Below, piece after piece: positions 1 to 11,144 of a stretch of DNA of 64,000 bases. The position numbers were made by a program, and so were the translations under genes. The notes under the pieces are model-generated. The model ran no database searches. It was given only the letters and a program-made list of their open reading frames with translations, and was not told the DNA's origin. How positions within the stretch are numbered: the stretch's first letter is position 1; every line of letters begins with the position of its first letter. Source of the DNA: Branchipolynoe longqiensis (lineage: Eukaryota; Annelida; Polychaeta; Phyllodocida; Polynoidae); assembly GCA_030323885.1 (NCBI GenBank), contig CM059194.1:30235367-30299366 (forward strand). The letters are read 5' to 3'.

Positions 1-270
1 GGTGTACAGGTAAACACATCAATAGTAACAGTACAACATACACTCACGCTGTAGGTGCACAGGTAAACAAATCTATAGTAACAGTACAGCATACACTCAC
101 ACTGTAGGTGTACAGTTAAACACATATATAGTAACAGTACAGCATACACTCACACTGTATGTGTACAGGTAAACACATCTATAGTAACAGTACAGCATGC
201 AGTTACACTGTAGGTGTACATGTAAACACATCTATAGTAACAGTACAGCATGTACTCACACTGCATGTAC
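1..270. repeat. 53-bp tandem repeat, about 5 copies
   Basis: Units starting ggtgtacaggtaaacacat recur at about 1, 54, 107, 160 and 213, an exact 53-bp spacing with a few substitutions per copy. The array runs off the left edge and lies in the intron upstream of the first visible VAT1L exon. Confidence 0.9.
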
Positions 271-379
271 ATCAATAACACACAGCTTTATAATGACTCT
301 TATCTACATTTCTTACATTTATATAAACCTTCATATTCCTCACATCGCTATTCATACCGTGTACTGTGCATTTCTCCAG

Positions 380-483
380 AATCTCCCCTGAGGGTGTGGA
401 CTTGGTGCTTGACTGTTTGTGTGGTGAAGACACAAACAAGGGCATCGGCCTACTCAAGCCTCTCGGAAAATATGTTCTTTATG
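380..483 (+). CDS. VAT1L: VAT1L-like internal exon (Rossmann-domain part)
   Basis: This is the first visible exon of a VAT1L-type protein, a zinc-independent medium-chain dehydrogenase/reductase relative of the synaptic vesicle protein VAT-1; its substrate is not established. The acceptor is tttctccag (AG at 378-379) and the donor is G|GTAAGT at 484. After one phase base at 380 the exon codes 34 residues that include EGVDLVLDCLCGED and LLKPLGKYVLY. This matches the part of human VAT1L, as I recall it, where the nucleotide-binding fold ends in a G-Y-x-L-Y-G strand. The exon ends in phase 1 and its last G completes the Gly codon with the next exon. The N-terminal GroES-like half must lie upstream of the window. 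The family is clear; VAT1L rather than VAT1 is favoured by the GSSN and WWQV blocks in the following exons. Confidence 0.93.
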
Positions 484-633
484 GTAAGTAAGTCTGTAAA
501 GACTGGTAGTATATTTTTAATTTCTTCCTTTTATCCAGCTTCTACAAAAAGCATTTAGATAGATACCGATACTTGAAGTAGGTCTGTACTCGCCACATCT
601 GAGAACCACTATTTGTTTTAAAAGAAATCTAGG

Positions 634-760
634 CACACAATTATATATATATATATATGTAATATATATATATATATCACTATATATAACTATATATCAC
701 TGTATATCACTATATATCACTATACATATCACTATATATCACTATTTATATATCACAATA
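634..760. repeat. AT-rich microsatellite with TATATCACTA units
   Basis: An (AT)n tract followed by degenerate tatatcacta units that repeat roughly every 10-17 bases. Confidence 0.8.
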
Positions 761-1609
761 TGTATAGTGATTAAGAAGGGCAATGTAAAATACGACAATT
801 GTAATAATAAGAGTCAATAAGACAGTGTATAATACTTCAATTTCAAATATAATGTGTTTCAACAGTGAAAATAACGCAAAACAAAATCGAATAACATCTT
901 CTGAAATCCTTTGGGATATTAGGGAATGTTTTTGTTGTTCTTGTTAATGGATGACAACATGTGAAATTACAAAAGAAATAAACATATTTACCAAAAAAAA
1001 GAAAAAAAAGAATTCCCCCATTTAAAAAATACTTTATAACTTATAATTAGCAGCTGAACCATCCAAGAAGAGTTATTTGTATGTTATATGTGTGAGGTGG
1101 CCAATAAATGTGGTGCTGACATGTACATACATTTGTGCTTCAGTACTTTGAAATTGTTATATCTGAGTTTCTGTAGATCGGCATTCCGAATGTATCCCTT
1201 ATATGAATGTAAGTTTGATGTAGAAATAACGTCTTGTGCCCACGTGGAAACATTCCTCAGGTGTCTGGTGGGCATTAGTTTTCAAATATAATCTTATGTG
1301 CTACCTTGTTGTAAAGTGCATCCTCACTTTTAGATAAAAGATTCACCCAGTACTTGTAGTACACGGGTGAAGACCAGCCTTATATAAATACAGGCGAAAA
1401 TAGCGTTAGTATGGAACATGACCTAGAAACTGTGGCTCCAGTATCAAATGGCTACCCATATAGGCACAGAGTTGGTGAAATGGGAGAGAATGCAAAAAGA
1501 CAAGATGGCGGCCGCAGAACGCCGTCGATTTCACTTTTAATTCTTATTAAGCTAGATATTATATTATATTTTTCAACTCAAAGGTAGCGGGCTATTAATA
1601 ATACATATG
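761..1609. other. Unique intronic sequence
   Basis: AT-rich sequence. Short reading frames overlap on both strands at 1084-1291, but they have no splice signals or recognisable family. Nothing functional is seen. Confidence 0.5.
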
Positions 1610-3775
1610 TAATGGGGCTGTCACACTATAATGCTTCTCGCCGGCGACCCGTCAACGTGTGGTGTTTTTGGGCGATATTTGGTGAAATATGGAGAAGCGC
1701 TGGTGGCGCGTTATCGGCGCGTCGGTACACGTCGGTACACTATCTTGGACGTTGACGGTCGGCGGACAACGTCGGCGCGCATTATTGGTCGCTGATTGTT
1801 TTGAACATGTCAAAAACTTCCAGCGACCGGCAACGCGCGGGAGTAAATGGGTAAGAACGCTAGGAGGACGTTAGGCGCGCGTCGCGCTGCGTTGGACGCG
1901 CCGGAATAACGTTATGGGAACGCTAGGAAGACGGCGCGCGCGCGGGAGGGTCGTTGCTCACACGTTGCTGTGTGTGTGTCTCTGTGTGTGTCTCTGGGTG
2001 TCTCTGTATGTGTCTCTGTGTGTGTCTCTGTCTGTGTCTCTGTATGTGTCTCTGTCTGTGTCTCTGTCTCTGTGTCTGTCTGTGTCTCTGTGTATGTCTC
2101 TGTATGTGTCTCTGTCTGTGTCTCTGTGTCTGTCTCTGTATGTGTCTCTGTCTGTGTCTCTGTGTCTGTCTCTGTATGAGTCTCTGTGTCTCTGTGTATG
2201 TCTCTGTATGTGTCTCTGTCTGTGTCTCTGTATGTGTCTCTGTCTGTGTCTATGTATGTGTCTCTGTCTGTGTCTCTGTGTCTGTCTGTGTCTCTGTGTA
2301 TGTCTCTGTATGTGTCTCTGTATGTGTCTCTGTCTGTGTCTCTGTGTCTGTCTCTGTATGTGTCTCTGTCTGTGTCTCTGTGTCTGTCTCTGTATGTGTC
2401 TCTGTGTCTCTGTGTCTGTCTCTGTATGTGTCTCTGTGTCTCTGTGTATGTCTCTGTATGTGTCTCTGTCTGTGTCTCTGTCTGTGTCTCTGTGTCTGTC
2501 TCTGTATGTGTCTCTGTCTGTGTCTCTGTGTCTGTCTCTGTATGTGTCTCTGTGTCTCTGTGTATGTCTCTGTATGTGTCTCTGTCTGTGTCTCTGTATG
2601 TGTCTCTGTCTGTGTCTATGTATGTGTCTCTGTCTGTGTCTCTGTGTCTGTCTGTGTCTCTGTGTATGTCTCTGTATGTGTCTCTGTATGTGTCTCTGTC
2701 TGTGTCTCTGCCTGTGTCTCTGTCTGTGTATCTGTTTGTGTCTCTGTCTGTGTCTCTGTATGTGTATTTGTATTTGTCTCTGTATGTGTCTCTGTCTGTG
2801 TCTATGTATGTGTCTGTGTGTGTGTCTCTGTGTCTGTGTGTGTGTCTCTGTGTCTCTGTGTGTCTGAGTCTGTGTGTGTGTCTCTGTGTCTGTGTGTGTG
2901 TCTCTGTGTCTGTCTCTGTGTCTCTGTGTGTCTCTGTGTGTCTGAGTCTCTGTGTGTGTCTCTGTGTCTCGGTGTGTGTCTCTGTGTCTCTGAGAGAGAG
3001 AGAAACAGAGACAGAGACACAGACAGAGACACATACAGAGCCACAGACAGAGACACACACAGAAACCCAGACATAGCCCCAGACACAGAGACACAGACAC
3101 AGACACATACACATAGACACAGACAGATACACATACAGAGACACAGACAGAGACACAGACAGAGAGACATACAGAAACCCAGACAGAGACACAGACAGAG
3201 AGACATACAGAAACCCAGACAGAGACCCAGACACAGACACACAGACACAGACACATACACATAGACACAGACAGAGACACATACAGAGACACAGAGACAC
3301 AGACACAGAGACACAGACAGAGACACATACAGAGACACAGACAGAGACACATACACAGAGACACATACAGAGACACATACAGAGACACACACAGAGACAC
3401 ACACATAGACACAGACAGAGAGACATACAGAGACCCAGACAGAGACACAGACACAGAGACACAGACAGAGACAGAGACAGACACAGACAGAGACAGACAC
3501 AGAGAGAGACACAGAGAGAGACACATACACAGAGACACATACAGAGACACACACAGAGACACAGACAGAGACACAGACAGAGACACAGACAGAGACAGAG
3601 ACACAGCGCGCCGATATACGTTACCACAACGTTGGCCGCGCGCTACTAACACGCTGCGTCAACGTCCAATTTCCCCATATTTCCCCTAAATCTTTAACGT
3701 TTCTCGACGCGCAAGATAGTACTTTCAACGCTGACGGGTCGCCGAGAGAAGCGTTGTAGTGTGACAGGCCCATTA
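1610..3775. mobile_element. Nonautonomous TIR DNA element containing a satellite foldback
   Basis: The left end reads TAATGGGGCTGTCACACTA. The right end, reverse-complemented, reads TAATGGGCCTGTCACACTAC, and both continue into a CGCTTCTC-CGGCGACCCGTCA block. The ends lie at about 1612 and 3773, with TA on each side as a possible target duplication. GC-rich subterminal blocks flank the 1.6 kb satellite foldback. No transposase frame is present. The elements at 19671-20331 and 27336-27931 share the CTGTCACA-type terminus, and the latter also shares the subterminal blocks. The superfamily is not determined. Confidence 0.8.
1965..3604. repeat. Giant inverted TGTGTCTC / GAGACACA satellite
   Basis: From about 1965 to 2993 the plus strand is a degenerate array of tgtgtctctg and tatgtgtctctg units. 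From about 2994 to 3604 it is the reverse complement (acagagacac, catacagagacac). The switch point is ctctgagagagagag near 2990. The arms could pair over hundreds of bases. Long open frames on both strands (for example 1912-3627 minus) contain only V/S/L/C or T/E/D/R/H repeats and are artefacts. Confidence 0.93.
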
Positions 3776-3899
3776 AGAATAAATGTTGCTTCTTAGATTG
3801 TGAAATTAGGCTCTCATTTCATTGACCCGTATTTTCGACAGCTTTTACATAGGGTTGGTTTGCACCCCTACTGCAGCAGTACAGGGTGAATCTTGTATC

Positions 3900-4985
3900 T
3901 ACCTCACTTTGCGCATGACTGGCACTAATATATTTAACATGGTCTTTGCACTGTTATGGTTACAGGGCACACCTATCAAATATTAATATAAAGCTTGATG
4001 AAGCCACATATTGGCCGAGTTTTTGTTTGTTTGTTTTATTTGTAAATATAGTTTATTCATTGAATAAAGTCTTTTGTCAGGGCCACGGCACTGGTCTTCC
4101 AGCCATGTGACAATACAGTTATTCACAATATATGTATATGTAGTCTGATATTGTCATCAGCAGCTAGCTCAAGTCAGATGAAATAACAATATTAATCATA
4201 TTAGTCATATTAGTCATATATCAATTGTATCATAGCTGTGTCACATAACCTTAAACACTCTGATCATGACCAGCACTAATATATTTAACAAGGTCATTCC
4301 ACTGTTAGGGTTATAGGACACACCTATCGCAGTTTGATATAAAATTAGATGAAGCCACATATTTACTGAGTCTTGTTAGATATCAATTCATGATAAGCAG
4401 CTGATAAGTACGTCCATTAACCTTAATCACACTGAGGATGACCAGGACAAATATATTTAACAAGGTCATTCCGCCGTTAGGGTTATTGGACACACCTATC
4501 CCAGATTGATATAAAAGTAGACAAAGCCACATATTGGCTGAGTCTGGTTAGATATCAAGTCATGATAACTATATCCTATAACTTTAATCACACTGCGCAT
4601 GACTAACACTAATATATTTAACATGGTCATCCCACTGTTGGGGTTACAGGGCATGCCTATCACAGATTGATATCAAACTAGACATTGATAGATATTGGCT
4701 GAGTCTAGTTAGATATCAATTGTATGGTAGCTGTGGCTCGTACCTTTAAGCACAGGGCATGTCTAGCACTAATTTATTTAACTTGGTCATTCCACTGTTA
4801 GGGTTATAGGGCACGGCTATCACAGATTGATATCAAACTAGATGAAGTCACATCTTTGCTGAGTCTAGTTTGATAGCACACTAGGTACATCCTGTAACAC
4901 TAATCACACTGTACATGACTAGCACTAATATATTTAATATGGTCACCATTAGGTTACAGAGCACAGCTATCGTGGATTGATGTCA
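3900..4985. repeat. About 165-bp degenerate tandem repeat, about 6 copies
   Basis: The blocks gcactaatatatttaac, ggtcattccactgttagggtta and cacacctatc recur near 3925, 4270, 4445, 4605, 4765 and 4920. Each unit ends with gagtctagttagatatcaa-like sequence. The spacing is about 155-175 bp except for a double step between the first two. Confidence 0.8.
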
Positions 4986-5660
4986 AACGAGATAGACTTG
5001 GCACTTAGTGGCTGAACCTAGTTAGATATCAATCTGCGACAGCTAAGTGGATTGATGTCAAATGAGATAGACTTGGCACTTAGTGGCTGAACCTAGTTAG
5101 ATATCAATCTGCGACAGCTAAGTGGATTGATGTCAAACGAGATAGACTTGGCACTTAGTGGCTGAACCTAGTTAGATATCAATCTGCGATAGCTAAGTGG
5201 ATTGATGTCAAATGAGATAGACTTGGTACTTAGTGGCTGAACATAGTTAGATATCAATCTGTGATAGCTGAGTGAATTGATGTCAAACAAGATAGACTTG
5301 GCACTTAGTGGCTGAACCTAGTTAGATATCAATCTGCGATAGCTACGTAGATTGATGTCAACCGAGATAGACTTGGCACTTAGTGGCTGAACCTAGTTAG
5401 ATATCAATCTGCGATAGCTATGTAGATTGATGTCAACCGAGATAGACTTGGCACTTAGTGGCTGAACCTAGTTAGATATCAATCTGCGATAGCTAAGTGG
5501 ATTGATGTCAAACGAGATAGACTTGGCACTTCGTGGCTGAACCTAGTTAGATATCAATCTGCGATAGCTAAGTCCTCTAACGTCAAACGAGATAGACTTG
5601 GCACTTCATGGCTGAACCTAGTTAGATATCAATCTGCGATAGCTAAGTCCTCTAACCTCA
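4966..5660. repeat. 75-bp tandem repeat, about 9 copies
   Basis: Units starting agctaagtggattgatgtca recur at 5041, 5116 and 5191 and onward, an exact 75-bp period, to about 5660. Copies are nearly identical. The unit resembles the 3' part of the neighbouring 165-bp monomer (gctgaacctagttagatatcaat), so the array probably arose by amplification of that part. Confidence 0.92.
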
Positions 5661-6592
5661 ATCAGGAACATCTCTGCTAAGTATTTATTACACCACCATA
5701 ATATTGAGTTTTTACTTTCATTATGCAAAGATGCCAACTTTGTGATCAAATATAAACTGGTTATTAAATTTGAACGCAGTGACTATTTCACTGTCCATTT
5801 CTGAAACAAATTGACCAGACAAAGAAAAGTCACTTTGAGGTAGTTGTTAGTCAGGCCATTCAACATTACAGATTAACTGACTAATAAACGTAAAGAAATA
5901 ATATTTATTTCGATTCCAATGCTAACTCTACAATTTGTCAAAAGCTGTTGCTTTAATCTAAAAGCATAACGTACAGTTGAATCCGTGTATTGTAATCGCT
6001 TCTTATCCTAATTCCCAAATAGCCAGAGATATATAATAATAATAATAAAATATTTATTTCCACATGATCAATATACACACAAGTTGATATTTATATCAGT
6101 AATTTGTTCACATGAAAAAGGAGAAATCAGAAGTACAATACTTATGAGGTGCTTTCCCCATTTAAAAATAACACAGATCGTGGAGTATCCGACTAGTTGA
6201 GTCAGAACAGGCCTAAATTGAAGGTAGTACCAGTCAAACGGTACTAGAGCCATCAGCAGAGAATTCTTGAATATGTTATACGGCATGAAAAAAGCCCTGC
6301 TCAGTGTCGGTGGTGTAAGGAATCTGCCTGCAGGTTTGTTTTCATCTATTTCTTCATCCTGTTATGTACCACCATCTCCTATAGTATGACAGAACACTTA
6401 TTAACTTGGGTATGAAGTAACTAGCAGCAATATTACCATTGTTATCAAAGTAATAATATTTATATACTAACTTTTTACAATTACATTATTATATCAGATC
6501 TTTCAGTGACCGAATCCCAGCAAAGTGTCAATGCAGTTTAAAAAAAAAATCTGATTTGCATTTATTTGTTATCTTTCTTTTGTACATTGTAG
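5661..6592. other. Intronic sequence without recognised feature
   Basis: AT-rich sequence with a short (AAT)n run near 6035 and a poly-A run near 6540. The short frame at 6068-6286 on the minus strand has no supporting signal. Confidence 0.5.
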
Positions 6593-6648
6593 GTTCCTCA
6601 AATATTGTGACTGGTGAAACAAAGAGTTTCTTCAGTTTTGCAAAGGCA
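6593..6648 (+). CDS. VAT1L: VAT1L-like internal exon (GSSN..TGETKSFFSFAK)
   Basis: A 56-nt exon between the acceptor ttgtacattgtag and the donor GCA|GTAAGT. With the last G of the previous exon it encodes GSSNIVTGETKSFFSFAKA, which I recognise as nearly identical to the same stretch of vertebrate VAT1L. It begins in phase 1 and ends in phase 0, so it joins directly to the WWQVDK start of the exon at 20472. This is one of the strongest family matches in the window. Confidence 0.95.
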
Positions 6649-7118
6649 GTAAGTAATAGCTTACCATGGAACAATAAGTAATTTACTCATTTCCCCATTC
6701 ACCCTTACTCACGATATATATATGTATATCCACTTTACCATCGTCCTATCCCCACAACTCCTAACTTGCTATTGCTTGCCAACCTTCCACCCCCTCCATC
6801 CCCCCCCCCACTCCCCCCCCCCACCAAATCACCACTTCCCACTGCTATAATCAACACCGCTTTAAAGGCTCCGTTATCTGCGTTTAATTATTACAACACA
6901 TAATGGAAATAGCATAATTTCACCATCTGAATTTCACCATCGAATAATGTTACAATAATATAAAATACTTAGCTAGTATTATTCCGTAATGTTGTACATA
7001 AAACACGAGGCAACAATCATCAGAGTAATCTTTGTCTTTCTTCTCCCCATCCCCATCCCACTCCACCACCAGAATTATCGCCGTCTGTTTATGTTACCAT
7101 ATGTATCAATTGATTCAC
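6649..7118. other. Intronic sequence
   Basis: Contains a C-rich tract at about 6785-6835. No coding or element structure recognised. Confidence 0.5.
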
Positions 7119-7549
7119 TAATGCCTCGGTCACAAATGCGTTACGGCGTGCTTGCGGTGACCGTAACTCGCCGCATTGGCCAGACTGTACTGTGACCCTA
7201 CGGTGAGTTACGGTCGCCGCACTGTAGCCGTACGGTTTTTTTGATCGCCGCAATTTTTAAAGTCGGAGTTATCTTAACTTAAAAAAATCGCAAAGCCGCA
7301 GGCCGCAATCCTGGTAATCCAGACTCCACAACACCGTACGCTCATCTTTGTTGACATCGATAAAAGGGTAGTAAAATGAATATCAATATGGTACAAAATT
7401 CAATTAAACGCGTGTATATAATCAAGACAAACCGTACGATTTGTGAAGAGATAAACCGCAGACCGCAACGCCGTAGCATTAACATAAACCGCAAGAACCG
7501 CAGACCGCAGCACCGTAACGCGCCCGCAGCATTTGTGACCTAAGCATAA
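7119..7549. mobile_element. MITE-like TIR element (GGTCACAAATGC ends)
   Basis: The left end TAATGCCTCGGTCACAAATGC matches the right end reverse-complemented, TTATGCTTAGGTCACAAATGC. GC-rich subterminal cgttacgg and accgtaac words mirror each other inside. There is no coding capacity. Length is about 430 bp. Confidence 0.8.
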
Positions 7550-7669
7550 GCAGGTAGCTGCGTTTTTTTAATACACTTTTTTTCACCTAGACCCCCTCCT
7601 TGATTATATCTGCAGGCAATGAGGGAATTTAAATTCATGTATCTCTCATTCATTGTGCATTTACGAGAT

Positions 7670-7670
<1 letters not shown>

Positions 7671-7716
<46 letters not shown>

Positions 7717-7840
7717 AGGACTAGATGATGACATTGTGTGAGCAAAGGAATTTGGTGGCCATATACAAAAAATATATATATATATAAATATATATATATC
7801 TATATGTATATGCATACATACTAATGTATATATAGATATA
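7671..7840. repeat. AT microsatellites
   Basis: An (AT)n tract at about 7671-7711 and a second TA-rich tract at about 7768-7840. Confidence 0.9.
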
Positions 7841-7979
7841 TTGTCAAGAGTTATCAGGTTATGTTCAGGGTTCTCGCTAAATAGAATGAGGGATGGCGGG
7901 CTCGCCATCTGTTGGCAGTGTAAATTGATTTATTCAGTAAGCCCGTCATCCGTTGGCCGCAACTTATACATACTGCCTA

Positions 7980-8246
7980 TGAATTTCCACCAGCTCTACC
8001 GATTCCCGCCATCCCTTTCCTACCAACTCTACCGATTCCCTCCATCCCTTTGATGGAGGGAATCGTTGCAACCAATTATATATATAAATTGGCTGCAACA
8101 TCTAAGGTCATATCCGTCCTGATATGACCTTAGATGTTGCTAGGACGTAAAACAACAACAAACAGACAACCCTTTCCTACCAGCTGCACCAATTCCCGCC
8201 ATCCCTTTCCTACCAGCTGTACTGATTCCCGCCATCCCTTTTCTGA
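7980..8246. repeat. Short minisatellite blocks around an inverted SINE tail
   Basis: The unit ctaccgattcccgccatccc recurs with a period of about 35 bp at 7996-8055 and in a variant form at 8170-8246. The two blocks are separated by the SINE-tail palindrome at 8095-8140. Confidence 0.75.
8095..8165 (+). repeat. SINE 3' tail forming a 19-bp perfect hairpin
   Basis: GCAACATCTAAGGTCATAT at 8095-8113 is the exact reverse complement of 8122-8140, with an 8-base loop. The right arm continues into taggacgtaaaacaacaac, the 3' end of the tRNA-SINE family seen at 48412, so the tail is present twice head to head. Confidence 0.85.
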
Positions 8247-8269
8247 ATACTGGGCAGACCACTCATATG

Positions 8270-8375
8270 ATTGTATATATATATATATACATATGTGTGT
8301 ATTTGCATATATACACACATGTGTACATATACAACACATATATATATATACAACACACATATATATATACATAAT
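8270..8375. repeat. AT/CA-rich simple repeat
   Basis: Degenerate tatatatacatatgtgtg-type sequence; simple repeat only. Confidence 0.8.
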
Positions 8376-8734
8376 ATTGCCTGTATGCATGTGCTCATGT
8401 TTACATGTCAAGCAATGGTGGAGTGAGGCTTCTGTGTGATAACGTATGACGTGTCTTGTACATGACATTTTCGTTGTAAGCACTGCCCAAATATAATTGA
8501 ACTAATGCACCGATTCCTTACCCACCACCCTAAGTGGTGGGGGGCTCTACCTGCAGCTATAACGGTACCATTAAGGTGGATAAAAACTCATAATTTTCAA
8601 ACATGAAATGGTTTTAACATTACTCATCCATAATGCATGTAGCAAAATTATTTATAATTATAAATACTTTTTTTTTGGTAGGCCAAGCAAATTCCGATCA
8701 TGGTCAATTGGTCTTCCTTATTCCACTGTTCATT

Positions 8735-8850
8735 GTCCTATCCTAATAATGCACCAGGCTAGGTAGCGACACCTATCAATTTTGTTTGAGTCATTTGTTT
8801 GAGAATCACACGACTGACCATACATGCGCTCAACTCATTTGGCCATCCCA
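8735..8850 (-). repeat. tRNA-SINE fragment (minus orientation)
   Basis: Contains tgtcctatcctaataatgc, ccaggctaggtag, tatcaattttgtttgagtcat and a degenerate actcatttggccatcccat. These match, in order, the middle and head of the SINE at 47091-47425. Confidence 0.6.
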
Positions 8851-9484
8851 TCTGGTCAATATCTCGTATATGTTCCACATTCCCGTGGGTTAACGCCCTG
8901 GGGATTTAAATTGGAAAATCACTGAAGTGGCAGGTGGGCATTTACCTACACATGGACGTTTAAGGGATGGGCGTTTACAAAATATTGGCCAAGTGGGGGT
9001 GGGGGTTGGGGGGTTGGTTAACCCACACATGGGCATAACATGCGAGAATACAGTATATGTGAACACTATATCTGAAAAGATGAACCTGAAGTTATGAGAG
9101 TAATGCTACTATCGTGCCTACCAGGTCAAGCCCTCCACCCGGAAGTGTTAACATTGTAACAACCTAGATTTTCCCCCACCCACCCACCCTTGATCTCCTA
9201 CCTCCTTCCTTGTTCCATTCACCCAAGTCCCCACAAGTAATACTGACATTGTTCCAATTGTGTTCGGTCACATCTAGCGGAATTCTTTTCCGCTCAGAAA
9301 TATCTCTTTACACATCGGGCAAACTTTCCAGATCAGTTTGAATAGATATATGTATCTATTCAGGTTAGCGCAAAAAACAATCCAAATACCAGAACCTGTC
9401 AGTAAACCTACCGACCTAATTCTGGTGATGCGCAACTAAAGGACAAATGTTCGGTGATTGTCATCTAACTTTGAAGTAAAATAC
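8851..9484. other. Intronic sequence
   Basis: Contains a G-rich stretch near 8990-9020 and a C-rich stretch near 9170-9190. No gene or element recognised. Confidence 0.45.
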
Positions 9485-9545
9485 TCTCATCATCATCATG
9501 CTGTCGGTCGCAATGCGACAAAGACTGCTTTTATTTCTTAACCGC
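9485..9545 (-). mobile_element. RTE-like LINE 3'-end fragment
   Basis: tcatcatcatcatgctgtcggtcg followed by caatgcgacaaagactgctt is the reverse complement of the 3' end of the RTE-like element at 51336-52050, including its ATG-type tail. Similarity is lost after about 60 bases. Confidence 0.7.
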
Positions 9546-10135
9546 CACTGTTCCGGGCGGTTGTGCATTTCATAAAAGCTGCTTGCAAAGTGTTGAAGTG
9601 CTGCTGGCTTTTGCAAGTTACTAGCAGCACTCTCTCGGGGAGCATATTGAGGTTTCACACCGGCAAGAACACGTCAAGACAGGCGCAAACTATTTGTCCC
9701 TGCAGTAGCTGGCCGGGAGATGTTAGGAGTTCCCTTCATCACCGCCCTTAATGCTGCCACGGAAGCATGGTTTTCTGTTAGGGTTTGCTCCCTTAGCCGT
9801 TGATTCTATCAAGAACCTATACCACACGGCAGTGGTTTATAACTTTGCAAGGCAGGGGCGTCAAACACCCTGAGGTATTTTAGCAGATAGGTACTGCATT
9901 ACCCGCATACCCGCATTACCCGCATACCCGCTAGTAAAATACTCTAATGCATACAGATCAAATGAAACAGCCTCAGCATTACTTAGAATACCAACTCCTT
10001 AGCTTACTTAGATGGTACACCCCCCGGTTTAAAAGAGAGTCCCGTTCTAATAACAGTTTGCCAAGTATTTGCGCCAAATCACCGTGATATGTTTTGATTA
10101 ACAAACACAACATAAAAATATGTGGATCTTGTATA
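9546..10135. other. Intronic sequence
   Basis: Short tandem acccgcatt units lie near 9900-9930. Nothing else recognised. Confidence 0.45.
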
Positions 10136-10790
10136 TAAAAATATATATAAAATATATATCAACATTTTAATATGAAGAATAGATCAGATACACATAATTA
10201 TATGTAGACAAGTGGGTCATATATATAACATTAAAAAAAGAAATATATATAATACATACAATATATGTAATCTAAATAGTGTCAATGCAATATATCCTAT
10301 AAACTAAATTAAAATAACTATTAATATATATTCAATATATATATATTCTATAATCTAAATCAAGATTTCTATATAAATATATATATATACCATTATCTAA
10401 ATTTAAAATATATAAATATATATTTAATAATATAACCTATGATCTAAATTAATATGTTCAAATATATATTCAGATATATATATATATATCCTATGAGCTA
10501 AATTAAATATTTATAAATATATATTCAGATATATATCTTATAATCTAAATTGAAATATATATATTCTATCAAGCTGCATTATATATTATATATCATATAT
10601 GTATTTATATTTATTTTATATTATGTATATTATATATGTGATATATCATGCATATTATATATTATATATTATACATATTATTTATATATTATATATATTA
10701 TATATATTATATATATTATATATTATACATATTATATATCACATACATTTTATGTATTATATATTATATTTAATGTGTTAAAATACACAC
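10136..10790. repeat. Very AT-rich low-complexity tract
   Basis: About 650 bp of degenerate tatata, with the words ctaaattaaaat and atatatattcaat recurring roughly every 60-70 bp between 10270 and 10560, then (TATATTA)n. Open frames here are Y/I-rich artefacts. Confidence 0.85.
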
Positions 10791-11017
10791 ATATGCACAG
10801 TTACACATCTACATATACATTTACATATACATAATTACATATGTCATATATGCAGGTTCAGACGATGATTGGCTGCAGTACAAATATTCCAAAGGCAATG
10901 AGTGATAACCGGAAATGCTTGGCAAGGTGTTGGTGGTGGACCGTGGAGCTGTTGTGTCCTTGCGTGTCCCGCCCCCTGTGACCTGTGACCATCTGTTTTC
11001 TACTGCTTGCGTTTCAG

Positions 11018-11144
11018 CCCCCTCCCCAACAAACACAAGCTCAACCAAGTCCAAAAAAATGGTGGCAGGTGGACAAAATCAGCTTCAATCCCGCAGAGCG
11101 GATCAGAAATCATGTCCATGAAAGCAAAACTGTGGGTACCATTC
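11018..11144 (+). CDS. VAT1L: Candidate alternative or relict VAT1L exon (duplicate WWQVDKIS exon)
   Basis: The acceptor tactgcttgcgtttcag opens a phase-0 exon. It reads a Pro/Gln-rich lead ending in SPKK, then WWQVDKIS identical to the exon at 20472, and then a diverged FNPAERIRNHVHESKTVG where the other exon has PIKLFDENKTVCGF. Two donors are possible: GTACC at 11136 and the stronger GTAAGA at 11145. Both leave phase 1, whereas the next exons (20472 and 23131) start in phase 0, so ordinary inclusion would shift the frame. Without splicing the frame stops at TAA 11165-11167. It could be an alternative terminal or poison exon, or a duplicate that is decaying. The homology is clear; expression is unknown. 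Confidence 0.55.

Larger units (their letters stand above)
484..6592 (+). other. VAT1L intron, 6.1 kb
   Basis: The intron starts GTAAGTAAG and ends with tgtacattgtag. It holds the AT microsatellite, the TIR element with its satellite foldback, and the 165/75-bp arrays listed separately. No other coding segment is supported in it. Confidence 0.85.

Noticed and set aside
1912..3627. Open frames of 250-571 residues on both strands
   Set aside because: They consist of V/S/L/C or T/E/D/R/H repeats dictated by the TGTGTCTC satellite and exist in several frames at once.
4966..5660. CRISPR-like periodic array
   Set aside because: Units are contiguous and alike along their full length with no variable spacers, in clearly eukaryotic intron sequence.
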